A stretch of 27,073 bases of DNA, from positions 1-27,073 of the forward strand of contig JBJXFX010000015.1 of the NCBI GenBank assembly GCA_046152925.1, written 5' to 3'. The DNA comes from CAMAUF01 sp046152925. Lineage in GTDB: Bacteria > Chloroflexota > Dehalococcoidia > Tepidiformales > Tepidiformaceae. The notes below the pieces were generated by a model. It had not been told where the DNA came from. It was given only the letters and a program-made list of their open reading frames with translations, and did no database searches. Both the position numbers and the translations under genes were made by a program. Shown in pieces: positions 7,287 through 13,946 of this stretch. How positions within the stretch are numbered: the stretch's first letter is position 1; each line of letters opens with the position of its first letter.

Positions 7287-7547
7287 ATGCGGACGATCGT
7301 CGATCTCCAGCCGGAACAACTCGAGCACCTCGGGAAGTACTGCGCACGGGAAGGCGTCTCCCGCGCCGAGGCCATCCGCCGCGCGGTGGACAAACTCGTC
7401 GAGGAACCGGCGGAGGACAAAGAGGCCGCTCGGATCGCTGCGCTGAGATCAGCCTTCGGCGCGTGGAAGGACCATGGCGAGACGACGGACGAGTATCTCG
7501 CGCGGATCCGTCCGGAGTGGGGATTCCTCAATGACCCGGCTCCTTGA
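7287..7547 (+). CDS. VapB-type antitoxin (ribbon-helix-helix), copy 3
   Basis: 86 residues, with an RHH-like N-terminus (MRTIVDLQPEQLEHLGKYC, RAEAIRRAVDKLVEEPAED) almost the same as copy 2, and the tail SAFGAWKDHGETTDEYLARI ending past an EWG motif. The gene overlaps its toxin start by 17 bases, unlike copies 1 and 2, which have short gaps. Overlap implies translational coupling. Copies 2 and 3, including promoter and operator, look like a tandem duplication. Confidence 0.88.
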   Translation: MRTIVDLQPEQLEHLGKYCAREGVSRAEAIRRAVDKLVEEPAEDKEAARIAALRSAFGAWKDHGETTDEYLARIRPEWGFLNDPAP

Positions 7548-7896
7548 TACGAATGTCTTGATCGACGCGCTCCACGGCATTGAAGCCGCACTCGCACTGA
7601 TCATCGCGTCGCCCGGGGCTGCCGTGAGCATGATCACCTGGATCGAAGTGCTCGCGGGGGCGCGGACCAACGCGGACGAGCGCGCCGCGCGGGCGATCCT
7701 CGATACGTTGACTATCGTCCCGATCTCCCTCGCTGTCGCCGAGACTGCCTGGCGCCTCCGCCGCGACACCCGCCTCAAACTGCTCGATTCCATCATCCTC
7801 GCGACGGCCCGCGTCGAGCGCATCCCGCTTTACACCCGCAACACCAAGGACTTCGACCCGTCCGACCCGTCCATTGTCGTGCCCTACACGATCTGA
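7531..7896 (+). CDS. VapC-type PIN-domain toxin, copy 3
   Basis: 121 residues. PIN active-site acids are in LLDTNVLIDAL, TWIEVLAGA, LKLLDSIILATA and TKDFDPSDPS. It ends in VVPYTI with TGA, the reference ending that shows copy 1 has lost its stop. The ATG at 7531 lies inside the end of vapB, with GGGG-rich sequence upstream as a ribosome site. It is followed, 42 bases later, by the Xaa-Pro peptidase gene, so read-through from the toxin-antitoxin promoters could reach the peptidase-efp pair. Confidence 0.9.
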   Translation: MTRLLDTNVLIDALHGIEAALALIIASPGAAVSMITWIEVLAGARTNADERAARAILDTLTIVPISLAVAETAWRLRRDTRLKLLDSIILATARVERIPLYTRNTKDFDPSDPSIVVPYTI

Positions 7897-7938
7897 GCGC
7901 CCGCTGTATCCTTTGACTTAGCACCGACGGAGCCCGCC

Positions 7939-9075
7939 ATGGACCGCCTTACTCGCCTGCGCGCCGCCCTGGAAGAAGAGCGGCTCGACGCTATCCTCAT
8001 CACCGGCCCCGTGGACGATGTCTACGGCCGGCACTCACAGAATCGGTTCTTCGTTTCCGGCTTCACCGGTTCAGCGGGCGTTGTGCTGGTCACGCGAGAC
8101 AAAGCCTTGCTCGCCGTCGACTTCCGTTACGTCGAGCAGGCCGAGCGTGAAAGCGTGCCCCGCGGCTTCGCCCTCTGGGAGACGGGGAGCCGCCGGCTGA
8201 AGGGCTACTTTGCTGAGTTCGTGAAGGAGGCGGGCCTGGGTGGCAAGCGCATCGGCGTCTCCGCCGCCGATTGCACCCTGAGGGACATGGAAACGATGCA
8301 GCGCGCCGCCCTTGACCTGCCCTGGGGGCTCCGTCCCCAACTCGGGCCCGCCTCTCCTCTCATCGAGAAACTCCGCCGCGTCAAAGACGGCGAGGAACTC
8401 GCCGGACTGCAACGCGCCATCGACATCGCCGACGCCGCCTACGACCGGGTGGCGCCAGCCATCGTCCCTGGACAAACCGAACTCCAGGTCGCCGCGGCTA
8501 TCGAGGCGGCGATCAAAGACCTCGGCGGTCAGGGCGTTTCCTTCGACACGATCGTCGCGAGCGGGCCAGCCGCGGCCATGCCCCACGCCTCGCCGACGGC
8601 CGCGGCCATCCGCGAAGGCGAGACGATCGTCATCGACATGGGTGCGCTGGCCGGCGGCTATTGCAGCGACCTCACCCGGACAACGGTCCTCGGCCAGAGT
8701 GACGCAAAGTTCCAGGAGGTCTACGAGGTCGTCTTCGCGGCCCAACAGCGCGCCATCGAGAAGGTCGAGCCTGGGATGACCGGGGTCGCGGCGCACGAAC
8801 TTGCGGAGTCGGTCATCCGCGAGGCAGGCTACGGCGAGCGCTTCGGCCATGGACTCGGCCACGGCGTCGGGCTCGACGTCCACGAGGCGCCGTATCTCGG
8901 CCGCACCTCCGAGGATGTCCTGGAAGAGGGGATGGTGTTTACCATTGAACCCGGCATCTACATCCCGGGCTGGGGCGGCATCCGCATCGAAGATGTGGTC
9001 GTCCTCGAAAATGGCCGCGCCCGCGTCCTCAGCCATGCGAAGAAGTTGACCCCGAACAGGAGCCCCTCCCCATGA
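7939..9075 (+). CDS. M24-family Xaa-Pro aminopeptidase/dipeptidase
   Basis: Cytosolic metallopeptidase removing residues next to proline. 378 residues: a creatinase-like N-terminal domain (~1-135) and a pita-bread catalytic domain (~145-370). All five dinuclear metal ligands are present: D233 (VIDMG), D244 (YCSDLTRTTV), H308 (GHGLGHGVGLDVHE), E337 (FTIEPGIY) and E351 (GIRIEDVV). GGAG lies 6 bases before the ATG. The stop overlaps the efp start (ATGA), so the two are translationally coupled. In many bacteria this gene lies directly between aroQ and efp; here it has been separated from aroQ by the toxin-antitoxin block. Confidence 0.93.
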   Translation: MDRLTRLRAALEEERLDAILITGPVDDVYGRHSQNRFFVSGFTGSAGVVLVTRDKALLAVDFRYVEQAERESVPRGFALWETGSRRLKGYFAEFVKEAGLGGKRIGVSAADCTLRDMETMQRAALDLPWGLRPQLGPASPLIEKLRRVKDGEELAGLQRAIDIADAAYDRVAPAIVPGQTELQVAAAIEAAIKDLGGQGVSFDTIVASGPAAAMPHASPTAAAIREGETIVIDMGALAGGYCSDLTRTTVLGQSDAKFQEVYEVVFAAQQRAIEKVEPGMTGVAAHELAESVIREAGYGERFGHGLGHGVGLDVHEAPYLGRTSEDVLEEGMVFTIEPGIYIPGWGGIRIEDVVVLENGRARVLSHAKKLTPNRSPSP

Positions 9076-9632
9076 TTTCGACCGCCGACCTGCGCAAAGG
9101 CGTGACCATCGAGCTCGATAACAAGCTCATGACCGTCCTCGACTACGCCCACATCAAGACCGGGCGCGGCTCTGCCCAGGTGAAGATCAAGTTCCGTGAC
9201 GCGCGGAGCGGAGCCATCTTCGAGCAGTCGTTCCAGTCGGGCACCAAGTGGCCCCGCGCCAGCGTCGAACGCCGCGACATGCAGTACCTCTACAAGGACG
9301 ACCAGTTCTTCTACTTCATGAACACCGAGACGTTTGAGCAGCTCCCCGTGTCCGGCACTAAGGTCGAGGACGCCGACAAGTACCTCAAGGAGAACGACCC
9401 TTGCCAGCTCGTCCTTTACGGCGAGGAGGTCATCGGGATCGAACTGCCCCTGACCGTGACCATGACCATCGTCTCGACAGAGCGCGGCATCAAGGGCGAT
9501 ACCGCCCAAGGCGCCCTCAAGCCGGCGACCACGGAGACGGGCCTCATCGTGAACGTGCCGCTCTTCGTCGACGAAGGGACGAAGATCAAGATCAGCACGG
9601 AGTCCGGCAACTACATCGAGCGGGTTTCGTAG
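9072..9632 (+). CDS. efp: translation elongation factor P
   Basis: EF-P rescues ribosomes stalled at consecutive prolines. 186 residues, the full three-domain length: KOW-like domain I (1-65), OB domain II (66-127) and OB domain III (128-186) with the conserved closing GTKIKISTESGNYIERV. The tip loop of domain I, which reaches the peptidyl transferase centre, reads HIKTGRGSAQ, with Arg32 at the tip and Thr30 where Pro is usual. Lysine-modified EF-Ps have Lys at the tip; Arg32 is known from the EarP-rhamnosylated type. No modifying enzyme is in the window. Coupled to the upstream peptidase by ATGA overlap. Confidence 0.96.
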   Translation: MISTADLRKGVTIELDNKLMTVLDYAHIKTGRGSAQVKIKFRDARSGAIFEQSFQSGTKWPRASVERRDMQYLYKDDQFFYFMNTETFEQLPVSGTKVEDADKYLKENDPCQLVLYGEEVIGIELPLTVTMTIVSTERGIKGDTAQGALKPATTETGLIVNVPLFVDEGTKIKISTESGNYIERVS

Positions 9633-9633
9633 G

Positions 9634-9657
9634 GAGGTACGAGGCATGAGGCACGAG
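9634..9657 (+). repeat. heptad repeat GAGGYAY, block 1
   Basis: Three imperfect tandem 7-base units (GAGGTAC, GAGGCAT, GAGGCAC) plus GAG, starting two bases after the efp stop. The same unit recurs at 9797-9814 in the same direction. Confidence 0.7.
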
Positions 9658-9796
9658 TCGCTTTTGGCGAACCGCTACAACCAAGGATGAAGACGCCAGT
9701 CGATGCGGAATCCCAACAGTACCGCGACCCCGAGGGAGCGGTCGCGGCGCCGCCAGCGACGGAATGGCCCAACCGGGACCGCCAGCATTATCAGAG

Positions 9797-9814
9797 CAGG
9801 CACGAGGCACGAGG
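9797..9814 (+). repeat. heptad repeat GAGGCAC, block 2
   Basis: CAGGCAC, GAGGCAC and GAGG in tandem, 140 bases after block 1. Its end (GAGGAGAG) also provides the ribosome binding site for the VOC gene starting at 9827. Confidence 0.65.
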
Positions 9815-9826
9815 AGAGAAGACGAA

Positions 9827-10684
9827 GTGACACCAGCACCGCACCTCTGCCAAGTCGCACTCAGCGTCGCCAACGTCGCCGCCTCCCTGCGCTTCTACAC
9901 CACCGTGTTCGACTACAAGCAGGCGGGTGGCGGCCGGCTTATCGGCGGGCAGATGCTGGAGCGCATCCAGGGCCTGCCGGACCCGCACTGCATCTGCTGG
10001 TGGCTGATCAACGACCAGCCGTTCTTCCAGCTCGAACTCTTCCAGTACGCGTCGCCGGGTCCGGCCCCGCGTCCGGCGGGATGGACACCCGACGCGATCG
10101 GCTACGGCCGCCTCGGCTTCACGGTCCCCGACCTTGACCTTGCTTTGGCCGCCGCGGCGCACGTGGGCGCGCCGCTCCTCTCGGAGCCGAAGCTGAGCGA
10201 AGGCCGCCGTTCCGCGACCGTCGCTGACCCCGATGGCACCTGGGTCGACCTCGTCGAGGACCGCGCCGCGACCGGATGCCGCCTGGTGCAGGTCGGGGCG
10301 TCGACACCATCGGCGGCGAACAGCCGTACCTTCGTCACGGATGTGCTCGGCTACCGGAGCGAGGCACCGGCCGGTGCACTATCGTTCAAGGCGGAAGGAC
10401 GCGACACCTCCCTCGCCTTCACCGAACAGGCCGGCGCGCGGCGGTCGGGCTGGCGGATCAACGACGTTGGCATCCTCAACATCGCGCTCGGTTACCGCGA
10501 GTGGCCCGAGTTTAAGGCGACCTACGACCGCGTCGTCGCGGCTGGCCACCGCGCCGAGACAGTGCCAATGGGCCCGTCCGGCCCGTACGACGTCTCGTAC
10601 GTGATGGATAGCGACGGCTTCTCGGTCGAGCTGCTCTACTGCCCGGAATCGAGCGACATCGCGATCGGCTTCGCCGTCGCCTGA
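9827..10684 (+). CDS. two-domain VOC (glyoxalase/dioxygenase fold) protein
   Basis: 285 residues with two VOC modules. The first (~1-130) starts LCQVALSVANVAASLRFYTT and ends near DPDGTWVDLVED. The second (~140-280) ends YVMDSDGFSVELLYCPE. The fold binds a divalent metal and acts on varied small molecules (glyoxalase, extradiol dioxygenase, epimerase types), so the reaction cannot be named. I chose the GTG at 9827 because GAGGAGAG lies 8 bases upstream and the domain begins just after; an in-frame ATG at 9764 would translate the repeat block. It precedes the FTR gene on the same strand. Confidence 0.85.
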   Translation: MTPAPHLCQVALSVANVAASLRFYTTVFDYKQAGGGRLIGGQMLERIQGLPDPHCICWWLINDQPFFQLELFQYASPGPAPRPAGWTPDAIGYGRLGFTVPDLDLALAAAAHVGAPLLSEPKLSEGRRSATVADPDGTWVDLVEDRAATGCRLVQVGASTPSAANSRTFVTDVLGYRSEAPAGALSFKAEGRDTSLAFTEQAGARRSGWRINDVGILNIALGYREWPEFKATYDRVVAAGHRAETVPMGPSGPYDVSYVMDSDGFSVELLYCPESSDIAIGFAVA

Positions 10685-10761
10685 CGCGGGGCTCGCTGCC
10701 CGGCTGCCATGGCCCGATCCCGCCACACCGCGTAGAGTGGAGCACAGGGCGGATCGCGGCG

Positions 10762-11238
10762 ATGCGGACAGCCCGGGGTGCAGACGTGGACCAGCCCAAA
10801 GAAGAATCCATCAAGAAGATGTGGAACTACGCGGAGAAGTTCGCCGAGAAATCGGGGACACACCTCCATCCGGACCGCTTCATTACCGAAGGCGTCGTCC
10901 TCGGCCTCGCGAGCCACATCGACCGCTTCGGGCGACCGCTCTGCCCCTGCAACTTCTACCCGTCGAAAGATGAAAACGGCGAGTGGCCGGAGTCCCTCTA
11001 CCTCCCGCGGGAGGAAGAGGTGAAACGCCGCACCTGGATCTGCGCCTGCGACGAAATGCAGATTTACAAGTACTGCCACTGCCTCCTCTTCGTAGACGAG
11101 AACGGCCTCCCCATCACGGAGTACCTCCCTGAGGATCACGAAGGCCGCGAGATCTATGGCGTGGTCAAGGACCCGACCCCCGAGAAGGGCCGCGCCCTCG
11201 CCAAAGCCCTCGAAAAGCAAGAGAAGGCCAAGGAATAG
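10762..11238 (+). CDS. ferredoxin:thioredoxin reductase catalytic chain
   Basis: [4Fe-4S] enzyme that passes electrons from ferredoxin to a thioredoxin disulfide. All six expected cysteines are present: CPC at 61-63, CAC at 94-96 and CHC at 105-107 (numbered from ATG 10762). The plant/cyanobacterial pattern is CPC-X16-CPC-X8-CHC. Here the last spacing (X8) is kept, the first is X30, and the second motif is CAC. The insertion is charged and proline-rich (KDENGEWPESLYLPREEE). A GTG at 10786 is an alternative start. No variable chain, ferredoxin or thioredoxin gene is in the window, as often in non-photosynthetic bacteria. It lies between the VOC and DLH genes. Confidence 0.88.
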   Translation: MRTARGADVDQPKEESIKKMWNYAEKFAEKSGTHLHPDRFITEGVVLGLASHIDRFGRPLCPCNFYPSKDENGEWPESLYLPREEEVKRRTWICACDEMQIYKYCHCLLFVDENGLPITEYLPEDHEGREIYGVVKDPTPEKGRALAKALEKQEKAKE

Positions 11239-11280
11239 CCCTTTCCCACCGCCTAACCGGTCCAAGGTATGGTGGGCGGC

Positions 11281-12270
11281 ATGAACGCGTACCAGAAGTA
11301 CCTGATCGAAGAGTTCGTCGACGAGTACCACGAGCGACACATGAGCCGCCGCGACCTCTTGCGCCGGGCCGTGCTCGTGATGGGGAGCGTCCCCGCGGCA
11401 GCGACCGCGCTCATCGCCGCGGGCTGCGGTGGCGATGACGACGACGCGGACGAGGCAACGCCATCGGCCGCTGCGACAACCGCTACCCAGGCAGCCACAA
11501 CCGCCGCAGCTTCGCCCTCAGCCTCCGCCACGGCATCGGCGGCGGCATCGCCGTCTGCAGCAGCTTCGGCCAGCGCGACCCTGCCGGCCGGAGTGACCGC
11601 CACCGACGTGCGCTTCAAAGGCCCCGCTTCCGACCTGCTGGGGTACCTCACGGTCCCGGCCGGCAACGCGAAGGTGCCAGGCATCCTGGTAATCCACGAG
11701 AACCGTGGACTGAATGAGCACACCAAGGACGTGGCCCGCCGCTTCGCGGCCGAGGGCATCTCCGCACTCGCAGTCGACCTTGTCTCACGCGAGGGCGGCA
11801 GCAAGGCCGACACCGCGACCAACACCGGCGCGCTCGGGCGCGCCCGCCCAGAAGACTTCATCGCGGACTTGAAGGCGTATGGCGCCTATCTGCTCGAGCA
11901 GCCGCGGACCAAGGCCGGCGGCATCGGCGTGGTCGGCTACTGCTTCGGTGGCGGGTACACCTTCGAGGCCGCGATCGCGGACCCGAACGTCAAGGCCGCC
12001 GTCCCCTACTACGGCATCTGCCGCCTCATCGACCAACTCGCGACCACGAAAGCGGCTGTGCTCGTGATGTACGGCGCGAACGACAACCGCGTCACCAGCC
12101 AGGCCGAACAGGTCGGCGCCCAGCTCGCCAGGACCAACCAACCCTACGACGTGAAGATCTACCCAAACGCGAACCACGCCTTCTTCAATGACACCGGGAA
12201 CAACTACAACGCCGATGCGGCGAAGGACGCCTGGACGCTCACGCTCGATTGGTTCCGCAAGTACGTCTAA
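11281..12270 (+). CDS. dienelactone hydrolase family lipoprotein, probable Tat substrate
   Basis: 329 residues from ATG 11281. The N-terminus carries a twin-arginine signal (MSRRDLLRRAVL, R23-R24) ending in a lipobox (LIAAGC, C49), so it is likely exported folded and anchored outside. An Asp-rich stretch and a ~45-residue Ala/Ser/Thr linker follow. The alpha/beta hydrolase domain (~105-329) has the DLH-type triad Cys221 (GYCFGGG), Asp268 (YGANDNRV) and His299 (NANHAFF), plus IHENRG with the conserved Glu. It probably hydrolyses lactones or esters outside the cytoplasm; the substrate is unknown. It converges with the SDR gene, 14 bases away. Confidence 0.92.
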   Translation: MNAYQKYLIEEFVDEYHERHMSRRDLLRRAVLVMGSVPAAATALIAAGCGGDDDDADEATPSAAATTATQAATTAAASPSASATASAAASPSAAASASATLPAGVTATDVRFKGPASDLLGYLTVPAGNAKVPGILVIHENRGLNEHTKDVARRFAAEGISALAVDLVSREGGSKADTATNTGALGRARPEDFIADLKAYGAYLLEQPRTKAGGIGVVGYCFGGGYTFEAAIADPNVKAAVPYYGICRLIDQLATTKAAVLVMYGANDNRVTSQAEQVGAQLARTNQPYDVKIYPNANHAFFNDTGNNYNADAAKDAWTLTLDWFRKYV

Positions 12271-12284
12271 GGGGCAGGCCCTGC

Positions 12285-13085
12285 CTACGGGATCCGGTCG
12301 CCCTCGGTGCGGGTGAGGATGGCCTCGGCCTCCGCACGGCCGGTGGCGCGGCCGGAACCGCTGTAGCCGAAGACGAACGCCTGCCCCGTCGGCCCGTCCG
12401 GCCCCTGCCGGATGACGTTCAGCGCGGCCAACGCGACGTCCTCGGGCAGCATCACCTTCTCAGGGTCGATTCGGGCGAACCGCCGCAGCATCGGCGTGTC
12501 CGTCGCGCCGTGGCAGAGCGCGTTCACGCGGATCCCGAACGGCTTCAGCTCCACCGCCCAAGACTCCGTCTGCCGCCATTGGGCCCACTTGGCGCTGTCG
12601 TAACCGGTCGCGGGGGCGCCGGTGTACATGTGCCCCTCTTTGATGTGCTCGGTGATGACGTTGATGATGTGGCCGCCGCCAGCCGCTCGCATCGCGGGCA
12701 CGGCCGCGAGCGCGCAGTAGTAGCCACCCATCGTGCAGACCTCCACGCAGCGCTCATACAACTCGGACTGGGAATCGAACGAGCCAACGGTGAGGCGGGT
12801 GTCGCCGTAGACGGCCGCGTTGTTGACCAAGATGTCGAAGCGGCCGAACGCGTTCAGCGCCTCGCCCATCGCGCGGCGCACCTGGCGCTTGTCGGCGATG
12901 TCGCAATCGAGGGCCAGCGCGCCGCGACCCAAAGCGCCAACGAGCCGCGCCGTCTCGGCGTTCTCGAAACCATCGATATCGAGCAGGACGACGTCCGCGC
13001 CCTCCGCCGCCATACCGATGGCGATCCCGCGGCCGATCCCAACCGCTGAGCCCGTCACGACCGCGACCTTGCCTTCGAGCAACAT
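12285..13085 (-). CDS. short-chain dehydrogenase/reductase (SDR)
   Basis: 266 residues, classical SDR. NAD(P) binding TGSAVGIGRG at residues 11-20, acidic DID after beta-2 (LLDIDG, suggesting NAD), NNAAVYG at 88-94, and catalytic Tyr162/Lys166 (GYDSAKW). The usual catalytic Ser position after strand 5 reads INVITEH, so Thr145 or its neighbour replaces Ser. The stretch between it and Tyr is about four residues longer than usual. Substrate unknown. It is the last gene of a five-gene minus-strand run, 71 bases after the PspA stop. Confidence 0.9.
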   Translation of the reverse strand: MLLEGKVAVVTGSAVGIGRGIAIGMAAEGADVVLLDIDGFENAETARLVGALGRGALALDCDIADKRQVRRAMGEALNAFGRFDILVNNAAVYGDTRLTVGSFDSQSELYERCVEVCTMGGYYCALAAVPAMRAAGGGHIINVITEHIKEGHMYTGAPATGYDSAKWAQWRQTESWAVELKPFGIRVNALCHGATDTPMLRRFARIDPEKVMLPEDVALAALNVIRQGPDGPTGQAFVFGYSGSGRATGRAEAEAILTRTEGDRIP

Positions 13086-13156
13086 TGTGCCAACCTCCCC
13101 GGCAGACTGGCCGGACGGCCAAGTCTACGCGGTGCCCGGGCGCGGTGGCTGGGACG

Positions 13157-13894
13157 CTACGAGCCCGCGGTGAGCTGCGGGCGGGCCTCGCCGCCCTTGA
13201 GCGCCGCCAAACGGGTCTCCACCTCGAGTTCGTCCGACATCTCGTCCAGGTCCTCGAACTGCTCCTCCAAGGACGACGCCGCGACCTCGGCCATGCCACG
13301 CGCGAGCGCTTCCTTGCGGCGGATTGCCTCCTCGAAGCGGGCGAGGTCGCTCGTCGGGTCCATCACGGAGACGTTCTTGACCGCGGCCTGGACCTGGAGC
13401 TGCGCCTTCGCCAGCTTCGCCCGGCTCACCAGTTCGTCCCGCTTCTGCACCAGCATCGTCCGCTTCTCACGCAGCCGGTTCAGCCCATCCTTGAGCTTCT
13501 CGGTGAGCTGCGTCTGGGTAGCCACCTGCTGGCGGAAAGTGGTCTCTTGGTCTTCGAAGCTGATCTGGCGGCGAAGCGCGACCTTCGCAAGCTCGTCGAA
13601 CTTATCCGCCTCCGCGGCCTTGTCCCCTGCCCGGAGCTCCTCCGCCTTACGGGAAGCGGCGACCGCCTTCGTCCCCCATTCCGTCGAGGCCTTCTCGACT
13701 TCGTCCAGGTCTTCCTCCAGCATCCGCAGGTTGCCGACGGTCTGCGCGACGGCGCCTTCGGCATCGGCGATGTTGGACGTGAAGTCGCGGACGAGCTGGT
13801 CGAGCATCTTCTCCGGGTCCTCGGCGCGGTCGATCAGCGAGTTGATGTTCGCGCGGGCGAGGTTGGTGACACGGCCGAGGATCGAAGTGGACAC
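13157..13894 (-). CDS. PspA/IM30 family membrane-stress protein
   Basis: 245 residues, almost wholly helical and charged, the usual PspA/IM30/Vipp1 (ESCRT-III-like) pattern. It starts MSTSILGRVTNLARANINSL, the amphipathic membrane-binding helix, followed by IDRAEDPEKMLDQLVRD, the family signature after helix 1. Long coiled coil runs from ~40 to ~190. Members form rods or rings on the inner face of the membrane and stabilise it. It lies directly after the TPM-domain membrane protein (52-base gap), a pairing that suggests a shared membrane-maintenance job. No PspF/PspBC genes are in the window. Confidence 0.92.
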   Translation of the reverse strand: MSTSILGRVTNLARANINSLIDRAEDPEKMLDQLVRDFTSNIADAEGAVAQTVGNLRMLEEDLDEVEKASTEWGTKAVAASRKAEELRAGDKAAEADKFDELAKVALRRQISFEDQETTFRQQVATQTQLTEKLKDGLNRLREKRTMLVQKRDELVSRAKLAKAQLQVQAAVKNVSVMDPTSDLARFEEAIRRKEALARGMAEVAASSLEEQFEDLDEMSDELEVETRLAALKGGEARPQLTAGS

Positions 13895-13946
13895 TGGCTA
13901 CCTCCGTTGGTTCCGAATGATGGTGACACGGATCGGACGGGGCGCG

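Larger units (their letters stand above)
9633..9826. other. spacer between efp and VOC gene, with hairpin
   Basis: 194 bases framed by two heptad-repeat blocks. CCGCGACC (9722-9729) and GGTCGCGG (9740-9747) form a perfect 8-bp inverted repeat with a 10-base loop. There is no T-run, so it is at most a rho-dependent or structural end for efp. A 47-codon frame (ATG 9687 to TGA 9830) crosses the spacer, but it includes both the hairpin and a repeat block and has no ribosome site at proper distance, so I do not call it a gene. Confidence 0.5.

Noticed and set aside
9710..9760. T-box riboswitch, because of a TACCGCG motif next to a stem
   Set aside because: No preceding GGGTGG, no Stem I or specifier loop, no terminator T-run, and the next gene is a VOC protein rather than a tRNA synthetase or amino-acid gene.
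9687..9830. 47-codon open frame between efp and the VOC gene
   Set aside because: It crosses the hairpin and the heptad repeat, its AAGG touches the ATG, and the peptide shows no family pattern. The GTGA overlap with the VOC start is tempting but not enough.
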